Shown piece by piece: positions 45,601 through 52,662 of a stretch of 64,000 nt of DNA. Source of the stretch: Flavobacterium jumunjinense. GTDB taxonomy: Bacteria; Bacteroidota; Bacteroidia; Flavobacteriales; Flavobacteriaceae. Positions within the stretch are counted from its first letter, which is position 1. Each line of letters begins with the position of its first letter. A model generated the notes under the pieces. That model was not told the DNA's origin, did no database searches, and worked only from the letters and a program-made list of their open reading frames with translations. The position numbers and the translations under genes are program-made. The DNA is taken from NCBI RefSeq assembly GCF_021650975.2, contig NZ_CP091285.1, positions 1,674,001 to 1,738,000 of the forward strand. The letters run 5' to 3'.

Positions 45601-47500
45601 CATGGGTGCTTTACATGTTGATTTATTTGTTGATGGTTTGTGGCAAAATGATATAATAGCTGCCATTTCGGGAAATAGTGGTGATGTTTGGAACATTGCA
45701 ACAGTAGATCTTGCACCCTATGTAGGTAAGACAATAAAAATAAGAATAAGAGGAATTACTGGGGTAGGTTTTGCTTCTGATATAGCAATTGATGATATTC
45801 AATTGACATCGAAATGCTCCGGAACAACAACTTGGAATGGGACAGTGTGGTCAAGTGGTGTGCCAACAATAACAACACCAGTAGTTATAAATGGAGATTA
45901 CAATACAGGAGTGAATTCTAGTTTTAAATGCTGTAGCTTATTAGTAAACTCTGGATTTGAACTGAATATTAATGATTCTGATTATGTAGTTGTAGAAAAT
46001 GGAATTACAAATAACGGAACATTAAATGTTAAAAATAATGGATCATTAATTCAAATAAATGATACCGATACTAATGTAGGTAATGTTACTTACGAAAGAA
46101 TTGCGAGCATTAGAAAACAAGATTATGTGTATTGGTCATCACCAGTTAAAAATTTTAATGTAGCAGCTATTTCACCATTAACACCTTCGGATAAAATTTT
46201 TAAATGGGATCCAATTTATGCAAATCCAAATGGAGCTCAAGGATATTGGATTGATGCTTCTGCTGATGTAATGGCTGATGGAGTTGGTTATATCGTTAGA
46301 GGACCAAGTACATTTACAGCTACACCTCAAAGTTTTATGGCATCCTTTAATAGTGGAACACCTAATAATGGATTAATTCAAGCTCCAATTGCAAGAGGAA
46401 GTTACACAGGTGCTGATTATGCAGGTACAAACTCTGTTACAATTACTCGTTTTGATGATAATTGGAATTTAATTGGTAATCCTTATCCTTCTTCTATTAG
46501 TGTAATGGATTTCTTGGCGCTAAATAATACAAAAATTGAAGGAGCAGTTAGAATTTGGACACATGGAACACTACCAAATAGTAGTAATCCGAATCCATAT
46601 TACGGAAATTTCACATCAAATTATTCAGTGTCCGATTTCATTGTTCATAATGGAACAGGAACATTAAGTGGTCCAGGTGGTTTTAATGGATATATTGCTG
46701 GTGGACAAGGTTTCATGGTGTTAATGAATGATGGAGCGGCAACAACAGATAATATTACATTTAATAACTCATTAAGAAATGAAGTCTATTTGAATGATCA
46801 ATTCTTTAAGAGTCAAAATTTAGGAACAGATAAAAGTAGAATTTGGTTAGATTTATCTAATTCAGATTCTAGCTCAGATAGAACGTTGATAGGTTATGTT
46901 GATGGAGCAACAAATGCTAAAGATTGGTTATTTGATGCTTTTACAAAAGTAGAACCAAACCAACAGCGAATCTATACTTTTGCTGGAAGTGATAAAATGA
47001 TAATTCAAGGTTTTGGTTTGCCTTTTTCAGATGAGGATAGTATTCCATTAGGGATAAATGTTCCTGTAAATGGTAGCTATACATTCTCAATTCATGCTGT
47101 TGATGGTGTTTTTGAAAATCAAGATATTTACATTGAAGATACTAATGTTGGAATTGTAACGTCGATATCAAATCAACCTTATACTTTCTATGCTGAAGCA
47201 AATGAGATTAATAATAGATTTGTTTTAAGATTTAAAAATCCAGCATTATCAAATGATGATTTTACTTTAAATCCTAATGATATTATTATAAGTGGAGTTG
47301 ATCAAATTGACGTAACGTCAAAAACAGATAATATTAAAGATATTTCAGTCTATGATGTTTTAGGAAGAAGATTATTAGATAAGAAAAATGTAAATGCTAA
47401 TAAATATGAAATAAATACTTTAACAAAATCGAATACTGCATTATTCTTGAAAATTACTTTAGAGAATAATCAAACGATATATAAAAAGTATGTTTTTTAG
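42692..47500 (+). CDS. Secreted beta-propeller (BNR/sortilin-like) protein with PKD and MAM-like domains and T9SS type-A sorting tail
   Basis: The 1602-residue protein has a signal peptide (MRKLLLLTTILCCCCGFSQ). Its first ~770 residues are paralogous to the 8410-11643 protein: KQFKRWEYYWENRVDENG, NIIYVGAPSGGFWKTTDNGTTW, LRLGVSGIVINPSNPDIIYIGTGDRDGG. A PKD-like domain follows (about 800-857, SWSWTITPATVVY to SYIEVV), then a MAM/jellyroll-like region (about 865-1045, FNEDFEGDALCG to IAIDDIQL). A long beta-rich region (1050-1500) precedes a Por_secre_tail-like end (VYDVLGRRLLDKKNV to IYKKYVF). Surface or secreted protein; function unknown. Confidence 0.87.
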   Translation: MRKLLLLTTILCCCCGFSQNNWQDLMHNKDANFNEIKKDFELYYNLNVSNSKKLPKGRGIKQFKRWEYYWENRVDENGNFPNEGNVLEEITKYRASHSNVNNKYTSGSGNWSIVGPVSLPNNGTGQLNGNGRVSCIAFHPTDPNIIYVGAPSGGFWKTTDNGTTWTEFSSGLTRLGVSGIVINPSNPDIIYIGTGDRDGGNAPGYGVWRSTNGGVTWAPHNTGMGNRTINELLIDPSNSNIMVAASSNNVIYRTTDGGANWSASASLGTNPKDIAFHPTNSSIVYASGTSFHKSTDGGASFTQITSGVPGGSQRIAIAVSANQPNWVYLLAGGGSGLVGIYRSTDSGDNFATRTTTPNILGYETNGSGTASQAWYDLVIAADPTNADVIYTGGVNLWKSVDGGSTMTCSSYWVGTSGSIDGVHADQHALEFSPHTNSLYNGNDGGVYFTTDNGLNWNDISSGLAIAQIYKIGVAQTVPEVVINGYQDNGTAVSDGATFSTEIGGDGMECIVDPTDANYMYGALYYGDIRRSTNGGNTFSGNIAGTIGETGAWVTPYKLDPNNVNTMFAGYDNVWRNTAVKTGTAWTQISSFSNTSDIVDLAIAPSDSNILYISKGGSSNFYVSTNAQAASPTWTDLEASLPAAGTPKDIEIDPTDPTHLFIAIGNDIYESTNSGTSWTNVSGTLPNISLNTIVIDQSSTVGAMYVGMDVGVYYKDNNLADWVLYSGGLANLEVAELEIYSNATECKSKLYAATYGQGLWISDLKDPGNVAPTSCFEVNATSGCVGSDFILTDNSDFTPTSWSWTITPATVVYVNGTSSTSQNPEVRFTNADFYTVELTATNANGSNTQTKVSYIEVVAGTIASSFNEDFEGDALCGTASDCGTTVCGLSGFWLNLANGTDDNIDWRVDEGGTPSTGTGPSVDYNPGTVTGNYAYLEASSCSGQTGILESQCMIIDQGYDFKFAYHMFGGDMGALHVDLFVDGLWQNDIIAAISGNSGDVWNIATVDLAPYVGKTIKIRIRGITGVGFASDIAIDDIQLTSKCSGTTTWNGTVWSSGVPTITTPVVINGDYNTGVNSSFKCCSLLVNSGFELNINDSDYVVVENGITNNGTLNVKNNGSLIQINDTDTNVGNVTYERIASIRKQDYVYWSSPVKNFNVAAISPLTPSDKIFKWDPIYANPNGAQGYWIDASADVMADGVGYIVRGPSTFTATPQSFMASFNSGTPNNGLIQAPIARGSYTGADYAGTNSVTITRFDDNWNLIGNPYPSSISVMDFLALNNTKIEGAVRIWTHGTLPNSSNPNPYYGNFTSNYSVSDFIVHNGTGTLSGPGGFNGYIAGGQGFMVLMNDGAATTDNITFNNSLRNEVYLNDQFFKSQNLGTDKSRIWLDLSNSDSSSDRTLIGYVDGATNAKDWLFDAFTKVEPNQQRIYTFAGSDKMIIQGFGLPFSDEDSIPLGINVPVNGSYTFSIHAVDGVFENQDIYIEDTNVGIVTSISNQPYTFYAEANEINNRFVLRFKNPALSNDDFTLNPNDIIISGVDQIDVTSKTDNIKDISVYDVLGRRLLDKKNVNANKYEINTLTKSNTALFLKITLENNQTIYKKYVF

Positions 47501-47516
47501 TCTTTTTTAAATAATA

Positions 47517-47558
47517 AAATAAACAAAGTCCTGCAATTGCAGGACTTTGTTTATTTTT
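47517..47558 (+). terminator. Strong palindromic terminator before the biotin operon
   Basis: A perfect palindrome centred on CAATTG at 47537-47538, with inner half AACAAAGTCCTGCA, is flanked by A and T runs. It ends transcription of the large T9SS gene, 5 bases before the bioF ATG. It may also lie within the bioF leader. Confidence 0.88.
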
Positions 47559-47563
47559 GAACT

Positions 47564-48682
47564 ATGAAACTTCCGCAATCATTACAAAATAAATTAGAGA
47601 ATAGAAGCGTTAATAATCTATTGCGTACTCTTCCTGAAGCAAATAATTTAATCGATTTTGCTTCAAATGATTACTTAGGTTTTTCTAGAAACGAAACGAT
47701 TTTTCAAAAAACAAATCAATTATTATTAGAAAGAAAGATAACACAGAACGGAGCAACAGGCTCTAGGTTACTTTCTGGAAATCACGAATTGTATTTTGAT
47801 ACAGAAGAATATATAGCTAGTTTTCATCAATCGGAAGATGCTTTAATTTTCAACTCTGGCTACGATGCTAATGTTGGATTTTTTAGTGCTGTACCACAAA
47901 GAAATGATATTATTGTATATGACGAACTCATTCACGCATCTATTCGAGACGGAATTCAAATGAGTTTGGCAAAAGCATATAAATTCAAACATAACAATTT
48001 AGAAAGTTTAGAAAAAATACTGCAAAAAGAGAAGACAACATCAAACGTAATTTATGTTGTTACAGAATCTGTTTTTTCTATGGATGGAGATTCTCCAGAT
48101 ATTGGGCAATTAGTAAAATTAACACAACAATACAATGCTTTGTTAATCGTTGATGAAGCACATGCGTTAGGGGTTTTTGGAGCAAAAGGAGAAGGTTTAG
48201 TACAAAGTTTGCAACTTCAAGATGAAATTTTTGCTAGAATTATGACATTTGGAAAGGGATTGGGTTGCCATGGTGCTGCAATTTTAGGTAGTAAGTCATT
48301 AAAAGATTATTTAGTAAACTTTTCGAGAAGTTTTATTTATACAACTGCATTAGCTCCACATTCAATAGCTACCATTCTGATAGCCTATCAAGAGTTAGAA
48401 AAAAGCAAAGTCTTAATTCAGAAATTACAAAATAATTCATTGTTTTTTAATTCAATCCATCAAGATTCTCTGTTTAAATCCTCCATAAAATCAATAGTTA
48501 TTCCTGGGAACAATAATGTAAAACAAACTGCATTGTTTTTAAAAGAAAAAGGTTTCGATGTTAAACCTATAGTCTCTCCAACGGTACCAAAAGGAGAAGA
48601 AAGATTGCGTTTTTGCTTGCATTCTTATAATTCCAACGAAGAGATACAATGCATTCTTTTATTACTAGAAAAACATTTATAG
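47564..48682 (+). CDS. bioF: 8-amino-7-oxononanoate synthase
   Basis: The 372-residue PLP enzyme condenses a pimeloyl thioester with alanine in biotin synthesis. Motifs: IDFASNDYLGFSRN, GATGSRLLSGNHELYFDTEEYIASF, DELIHASIRDGIQMS, DEAHALGVFGAKGEG and the PLP-Lys region MTFGKGLGCHGAAILGS. It is the first gene of a biotin cluster with bioD and bioA. The AOS family also includes glycine C-acetyltransferases, but the bio context settles the call. Confidence 0.93.
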   Translation: MKLPQSLQNKLENRSVNNLLRTLPEANNLIDFASNDYLGFSRNETIFQKTNQLLLERKITQNGATGSRLLSGNHELYFDTEEYIASFHQSEDALIFNSGYDANVGFFSAVPQRNDIIVYDELIHASIRDGIQMSLAKAYKFKHNNLESLEKILQKEKTTSNVIYVVTESVFSMDGDSPDIGQLVKLTQQYNALLIVDEAHALGVFGAKGEGLVQSLQLQDEIFARIMTFGKGLGCHGAAILGSKSLKDYLVNFSRSFIYTTALAPHSIATILIAYQELEKSKVLIQKLQNNSLFFNSIHQDSLFKSSIKSIVIPGNNNVKQTALFLKEKGFDVKPIVSPTVPKGEERLRFCLHSYNSNEEIQCILLLLEKHL

Positions 48683-48739
48683 GTAATATAAAATATTTTA
48701 ATTGTGTTTTTCGTGTAATGTTTGCGACCTTTGTACTCT

Positions 48740-49159
48740 ATGGAAAAAGCAAAATTCAGGAAAGTAGCGAGCTATCAATATTCTTCCGAAGCGATTATTT
48801 TTAAAGGAAAATTAGAATCGGAAGGAATTCAGGTTTTTATGAGAGATAATCATACTATTGATACCGATCCTTTGGTTAGTAATGCTATTGGTGGTGTGAA
48901 GCTGTTTGTTAAAGAAGAAGATTTTACTAAGGCAACTACTATTTTAGAATCCATTTCTAAATATGAAGTAGATAATCAAGGTCAAGGAATAGTTTGTCCT
49001 AGTTGTAAAGAGAAAAAGGCAATGTTAGTTTCTGTTGTAGATGATGCAAAATCATTCCTGTCTATGCTTATAGCATTACTTTTTATTGTTTTACCCTTCT
49101 ATGTAAAAAGAAAATACAAATGTGATTCATGTGGATTTGAATTCGAAACTAAAAAATAG
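48740..49159 (+). CDS. DUF2007-like protein with split zinc ribbon and membrane segment
   Basis: I chose the ATG at 48740 (MEKAKFRKVASYQYSSEAIIFKGKLESEGIQVFMRDN); six upstream codons are unlikely. The 139-residue protein has an N-terminal DUF2007 (putative signal-transducing) domain, residues 5-75. A C-terminal zinc-ribbon pair, CPSC and CDSC, is separated by a hydrophobic stretch (SFLSMLIALLFIVLPFYV). It is embedded in the biotin operon between bioF and bioD, with only 3 bases to bioD. Its function is unknown. Confidence 0.8.
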   Translation: MEKAKFRKVASYQYSSEAIIFKGKLESEGIQVFMRDNHTIDTDPLVSNAIGGVKLFVKEEDFTKATTILESISKYEVDNQGQGIVCPSCKEKKAMLVSVVDDAKSFLSMLIALLFIVLPFYVKRKYKCDSCGFEFETKK

Positions 49160-49162
49160 AAA

Positions 49163-49783
49163 ATGAAAATATTTGTAACAGGAATTGGAACCGATGTTGG
49201 GAAAACAATTGCATCTGCAATTATTACCGAAGCGCTAGAAGCCGATTATTGGAAACCAATTCAAGCCGGAGATTTAGAAAATTCAGATACACATAAAATA
49301 GCAAAATATGTTTCTAATGAAGCAACAGTTTATCACGAAAATAGCTATGCTTTAAACACACCCGCAAGTCCTCATTATGCAGCAGAATTAGACAATGTGG
49401 TGGTTGATTTGAATATAATTCAAGAACCACAGACAGATAATAATTTAGTTATTGAAGGAGCAGGAGGGATTTTTGTTCCTTTAAATGATAAAGATACAAT
49501 TGTAGATTTAATTCAGCCCGATTATAAAGTCATAGTAGTTTCAAGACATTATTTAGGAAGTATCAATCACACGCTTCTTACCATTGAAGCTTTACAATAT
49601 AGAGACATTGCAATAGCTGGGATAATTTTTAATGGCGATGTGAATGAAGCAACAGAATCAATCATTCTTTCTAAATCAGGTTTAGAAATGATTGGTAGAA
49701 TAGAAAACGAACCTTATTTTGATAAAAATGTGATTCGTTATTATGCAGATGTCTTCAGAGATAATCTTTTAAAAATTAAATAA
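49163..49783 (+). CDS. bioD: ATP-dependent dethiobiotin synthetase
   Basis: The 206-residue enzyme closes the ureido ring of dethiobiotin from DAPA, CO2 and ATP. The N-terminal P-loop FVTGIGTDVGKTIASAII, the substrate segment YWKPIQAGDLENSDT, the acidic motif LVIEGAGGIFVPLNDKDTIVDLI and VVSRHYLGSINHTLLTIEAL are typical. Length is normal. Confidence 0.95.
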   Translation: MKIFVTGIGTDVGKTIASAIITEALEADYWKPIQAGDLENSDTHKIAKYVSNEATVYHENSYALNTPASPHYAAELDNVVVDLNIIQEPQTDNNLVIEGAGGIFVPLNDKDTIVDLIQPDYKVIVVSRHYLGSINHTLLTIEALQYRDIAIAGIIFNGDVNEATESIILSKSGLEMIGRIENEPYFDKNVIRYYADVFRDNLLKIK

Positions 49784-49865
49784 AAAATAAAGAGAAAGGA
49801 AAATAGACTTCCATCTTTGTGTAAAGAACAATTCTAACTTCTGATTTCTAAAATCTAACTTCAAA

Positions 49866-51137
49866 ATGACACTTTCAGAAAAAGACACATTATACAATTG
49901 GCATCCTTATACGCAACATAAAACGGCATTTACACATCCTGTTATTATAAAAGGAGAAGGAGCTTTGCTTTGGGATGAAAATGAAAAGGAATATATTGAT
50001 GCTATAGCGTCTTGGTGGGTAAATCCATTCGGGCATAGTAATCGTTTCATGGCAGATGCTATTTATAAGCAATTAACAACTCTAGAGCATGTCCTTTTTG
50101 GAGGCTTTACACACAAAAAAGCAATTGCGCTATCAGAAAAATTAGCTAAAATATTACCTTCAAATCAGAAGAAATTTTTCTATTCCGATAATGGCTCTAC
50201 AGCCGTAGAAGTAGCAATAAAAGTAGCACTTCAGTATTTTCATAATAAAGGAGAAAAAAAGACAAAGATTATTGCTTTTGAAAATGCTTTTCATGGTGAT
50301 ACTTTTGGAGCAATGGCAGCAAGTGGTATTTCTTTTTTTACAGAAGCTTTTCAAGGTTCATTGTTAGAAGTCGTTCGAATTCCTGTTCCAACCAAAGGAA
50401 ATGAGGAAAATTCATTGAAGACTTTTGAAGATTTACTAAAAACAAATGAATATGCAGCATTTCTTTTCGAGCCTTTAGTACAAGGAGCTGCAGGAATGGT
50501 CATGTACGCACCAGAAGTTTTAGATCAACTTATTCATGTTGCTAAAGAAAACAATGTGTTTACTATTGCAGATGAAGTAATGACAGGGTTTGGAAAAACT
50601 GGGAAGAATTTTGCATGCGATTATCTTCAAGAACAACCCGACATGATGTGCCTTTCAAAAGCACTTACTGGAGGTACAATCCCAATGGCGGTTACTAGTT
50701 TTACGAATGAAATTTATGATGCTTTTTACGATGATGATACTTCAAAAGCATTGTTTCATGGGCATACTTTTACTGCAAACCCAACAGGTTGTGCAGCAGC
50801 GCTAGCAGCAATTGAATTGCTAGAATCGAGTGAGATGCAAACAAATATTCAAGAAGTAAATAAACAACATTTAGCATTTCAAAAACAGATAGAAACACAT
50901 CCAAAAGTTAAAACTACAAGAGTGCTAGGTGTTATTTTTGCTTTAGAAATTCATGTGGATAGTCAGCAAGATTATTACGGAGCATTGCGTAACAAACTAT
51001 ATAGTTTTTTTATTGAGAATGGAGTCATTCTTAGGCCTGTTGGTAATGTTATCTATATTTTGCCTCCTTATGTTATTTCAAAAAAGCATTTAGATAAAAT
51101 ATATACAACCATAGAAAAAGCATTAGCTATTATATAA
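49866..51137 (+). CDS. bioA: Adenosylmethionine-8-amino-7-oxononanoate transaminase
   Basis: The 423-residue class III PLP aminotransferase makes 7,8-diaminopelargonate. LYNWHPYTQHKTA, EYIDAIASWWVNPFGHSNR, FYSDNGSTAVEVAIKVALQYFHNKG and AFHGDTFGAMAASG are conserved. The cofactor segment TIADEVMTGFGKTGKNFAC and the PLP Lys in MCLSKALTGGTIPMAV are present. The Trp-Trp and Tyr substrate residues expected of BioA are present. It is followed by a large palindrome and a ketoacyl synthase gene. Confidence 0.96.
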   Translation: MTLSEKDTLYNWHPYTQHKTAFTHPVIIKGEGALLWDENEKEYIDAIASWWVNPFGHSNRFMADAIYKQLTTLEHVLFGGFTHKKAIALSEKLAKILPSNQKKFFYSDNGSTAVEVAIKVALQYFHNKGEKKTKIIAFENAFHGDTFGAMAASGISFFTEAFQGSLLEVVRIPVPTKGNEENSLKTFEDLLKTNEYAAFLFEPLVQGAAGMVMYAPEVLDQLIHVAKENNVFTIADEVMTGFGKTGKNFACDYLQEQPDMMCLSKALTGGTIPMAVTSFTNEIYDAFYDDDTSKALFHGHTFTANPTGCAAALAAIELLESSEMQTNIQEVNKQHLAFQKQIETHPKVKTTRVLGVIFALEIHVDSQQDYYGALRNKLYSFFIENGVILRPVGNVIYILPPYVISKKHLDKIYTTIEKALAII

Positions 51138-51180
51138 TTTTGATAGGAGCGAATCTCTAGGTATATTTGCAAACCATTTT

Positions 51181-51246
51181 CCTGATGGAAACGACATCCA
51201 GTCATTGCAAGGAACGAAGCAATGACTGGATGTCGTTTCCATCAGG
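51181..51246. repeat. REP-like perfect palindrome (28-bp arms, 10-bp loop) inside the biotin operon
   Basis: The arm 51181-51208 (begins CCTGATGGAAACGACATCCA, ends GTCATTGC) is the exact reverse complement of 51219-51246, with loop AAGGAACGAA. No T run follows, so it is not an ordinary terminator. TCATTGC-AAGGAACGAA-GCAATGA resembles a repetitive extragenic palindrome that I recall as common in Bacteroidota genomes. It lies 43 bases after bioA and 23 bases before the TTG start of the next gene, and may affect message stability or translation. Confidence 0.85.
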
Positions 51247-51269
51247 GCTAAAAGTAAACCATAAACCTC

Positions 51270-52424
51270 TTGAATCAAAAAATATCCATAACCGCTTTAG
51301 CTTCCCTTTCTACTTTAGGTACTACTAAAAAAGAGATTTGGGACAATTATTTAACTCCAAAATCACACATTGCTAAAAAACAAATAGGAGATAAGTCAGT
51401 TTGGGCTGCTTCAATTTCTGAAAAACTGAATGAAGAGATTCAAAAACTTCAAGAATCAGATATAAAATATAAAGGTTTAGATAAATCTGTTGTATATGCT
51501 ATTTATGTTTCACGATTGGCAATGCAACAAGCAAATTGGTCAACAGAAGATATTTTTGGAATAAATATTGGATCTTCTAGAGGAGCTACAGAATTATTCG
51601 AAAAATACCATGCAGAATTTGTACAAACCAATAGAGTAAGTACATTAGCATCTCCTACAACAACTCTGGGGAATATTTCCAGTTGGGTAGCTAATGATTT
51701 GCAAAGTTCTGGTCCAGAAATTTCACATTCAATAACTTGCTCTACATCTTTACATTCACTTTTAAACGGAGTTGCGTGGTTGTTGTCAGGAATGACAAAT
51801 AAGTTCCTTGTTGGAGGTTCAGAAGCCCCTTTAACCCCTTTTACTATTGCTCAAATGCAAGCATTGAGTATCTATTCTCGGCAAGAAGATGATTATCCTT
51901 GTAAAGCTTTTGATTTGAGCAAGAAAGAAAACACAATGGTAATTGGAGAAGGGGCAAGTGTTATAGCCTTAGAAATTGGAGAAAAAGACAATGCATTAGC
52001 CTTTGTAGAAGGTGTTGGTTATGCAACCGAAGTACTTCAACATAATATATCTATTTCTACAGATGCAGAATGCTTTCAAAAGTCGATGAAAATGGCTTTG
52101 AAAAACACACCTATTGAAGAAGTAGATGCGATAGTTATGCATGCTCCAGGAACAATTAAAGGAGATACTTCCGAATTGAATGCTATTAGAAAGGTATTTG
52201 GTAATCAATTACCATTTTTAACGACTAATAAATGGAAAATAGGGCACACTTTTGGAGCTTCTGGTTTATTAAGTGTAGAATTAGCTGTATTGATGTTGCA
52301 AAACCAAGAATTGATAGCTATTCCTTTTTATGAACAAGAAAAAAGGAATAGACCAATTAAAAAAATTCTTGTAAACGCTGTTGGATTTGGAGGAAATGCA
52401 GTGAGTATTTTGATTTCTAAGTAA
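51270..52424 (+). CDS. FabF/KAS-like beta-ketoacyl synthase of the biotin operon
   Basis: The start is TTG at 51270 (MNQKISITALASLSTLG): an in-frame stop lies 13 bases upstream and the next ATG is about 85 codons in. The 384-residue protein is a divergent condensing enzyme. The Cys is in HSITCSTSLHSLLNG and both His are kept, in IVMHAPGTIKGDTSELNAI and KWKIGHTFGASGLLSVELA; VNAVGFGGNAVSILI closes the fold. It is shorter than FabF (417). Placement after bioA suggests it helps build the pimeloyl chain used by BioF, but that is inference. Confidence 0.85.
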   Translation: MNQKISITALASLSTLGTTKKEIWDNYLTPKSHIAKKQIGDKSVWAASISEKLNEEIQKLQESDIKYKGLDKSVVYAIYVSRLAMQQANWSTEDIFGINIGSSRGATELFEKYHAEFVQTNRVSTLASPTTTLGNISSWVANDLQSSGPEISHSITCSTSLHSLLNGVAWLLSGMTNKFLVGGSEAPLTPFTIAQMQALSIYSRQEDDYPCKAFDLSKKENTMVIGEGASVIALEIGEKDNALAFVEGVGYATEVLQHNISISTDAECFQKSMKMALKNTPIEEVDAIVMHAPGTIKGDTSELNAIRKVFGNQLPFLTTNKWKIGHTFGASGLLSVELAVLMLQNQELIAIPFYEQEKRNRPIKKILVNAVGFGGNAVSILISK

Positions 52425-52567
52425 AGTTATGAATAGCATAATTAGTTATAAAAAAGACAATTCCATAGCAAAACGTTTTTTTGGAATTGCTTTTACTGAT
52501 AGTAATAAGTGGGAAATAGTATTACTTTAATCTTGGTTATAATTATTCAATTGTCAAATGTATAACA

Positions 52568-52596
52568 GAAAAGTCTCTTATAAAAAGAGACTTTTC
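52568..52596. terminator. Palindromic terminator between the biotin operon and the sigma/anti-sigma genes
   Basis: GAAAAGTCTCTT (52568-52579) pairs with AAGAGACTTTTC (52585-52596) around ATAAA. It sits between convergent units. A weaker CAATTCC/GGAATTG pair lies upstream near 52460-52490. Confidence 0.75.
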
Positions 52597-52662
52597 CGGT
52601 TTCAATCTTTATTATGGAATAAGAATGAAACATCTAACTAAAATTCAAGCCTAACCAAAAGC

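Noticed and set aside
47500..47563. Biotin operator or riboswitch upstream of bioF
   Set aside because: The 63-base spacer is filled by the palindromic terminator of the preceding gene. No BirA-type operator pattern was recognised.
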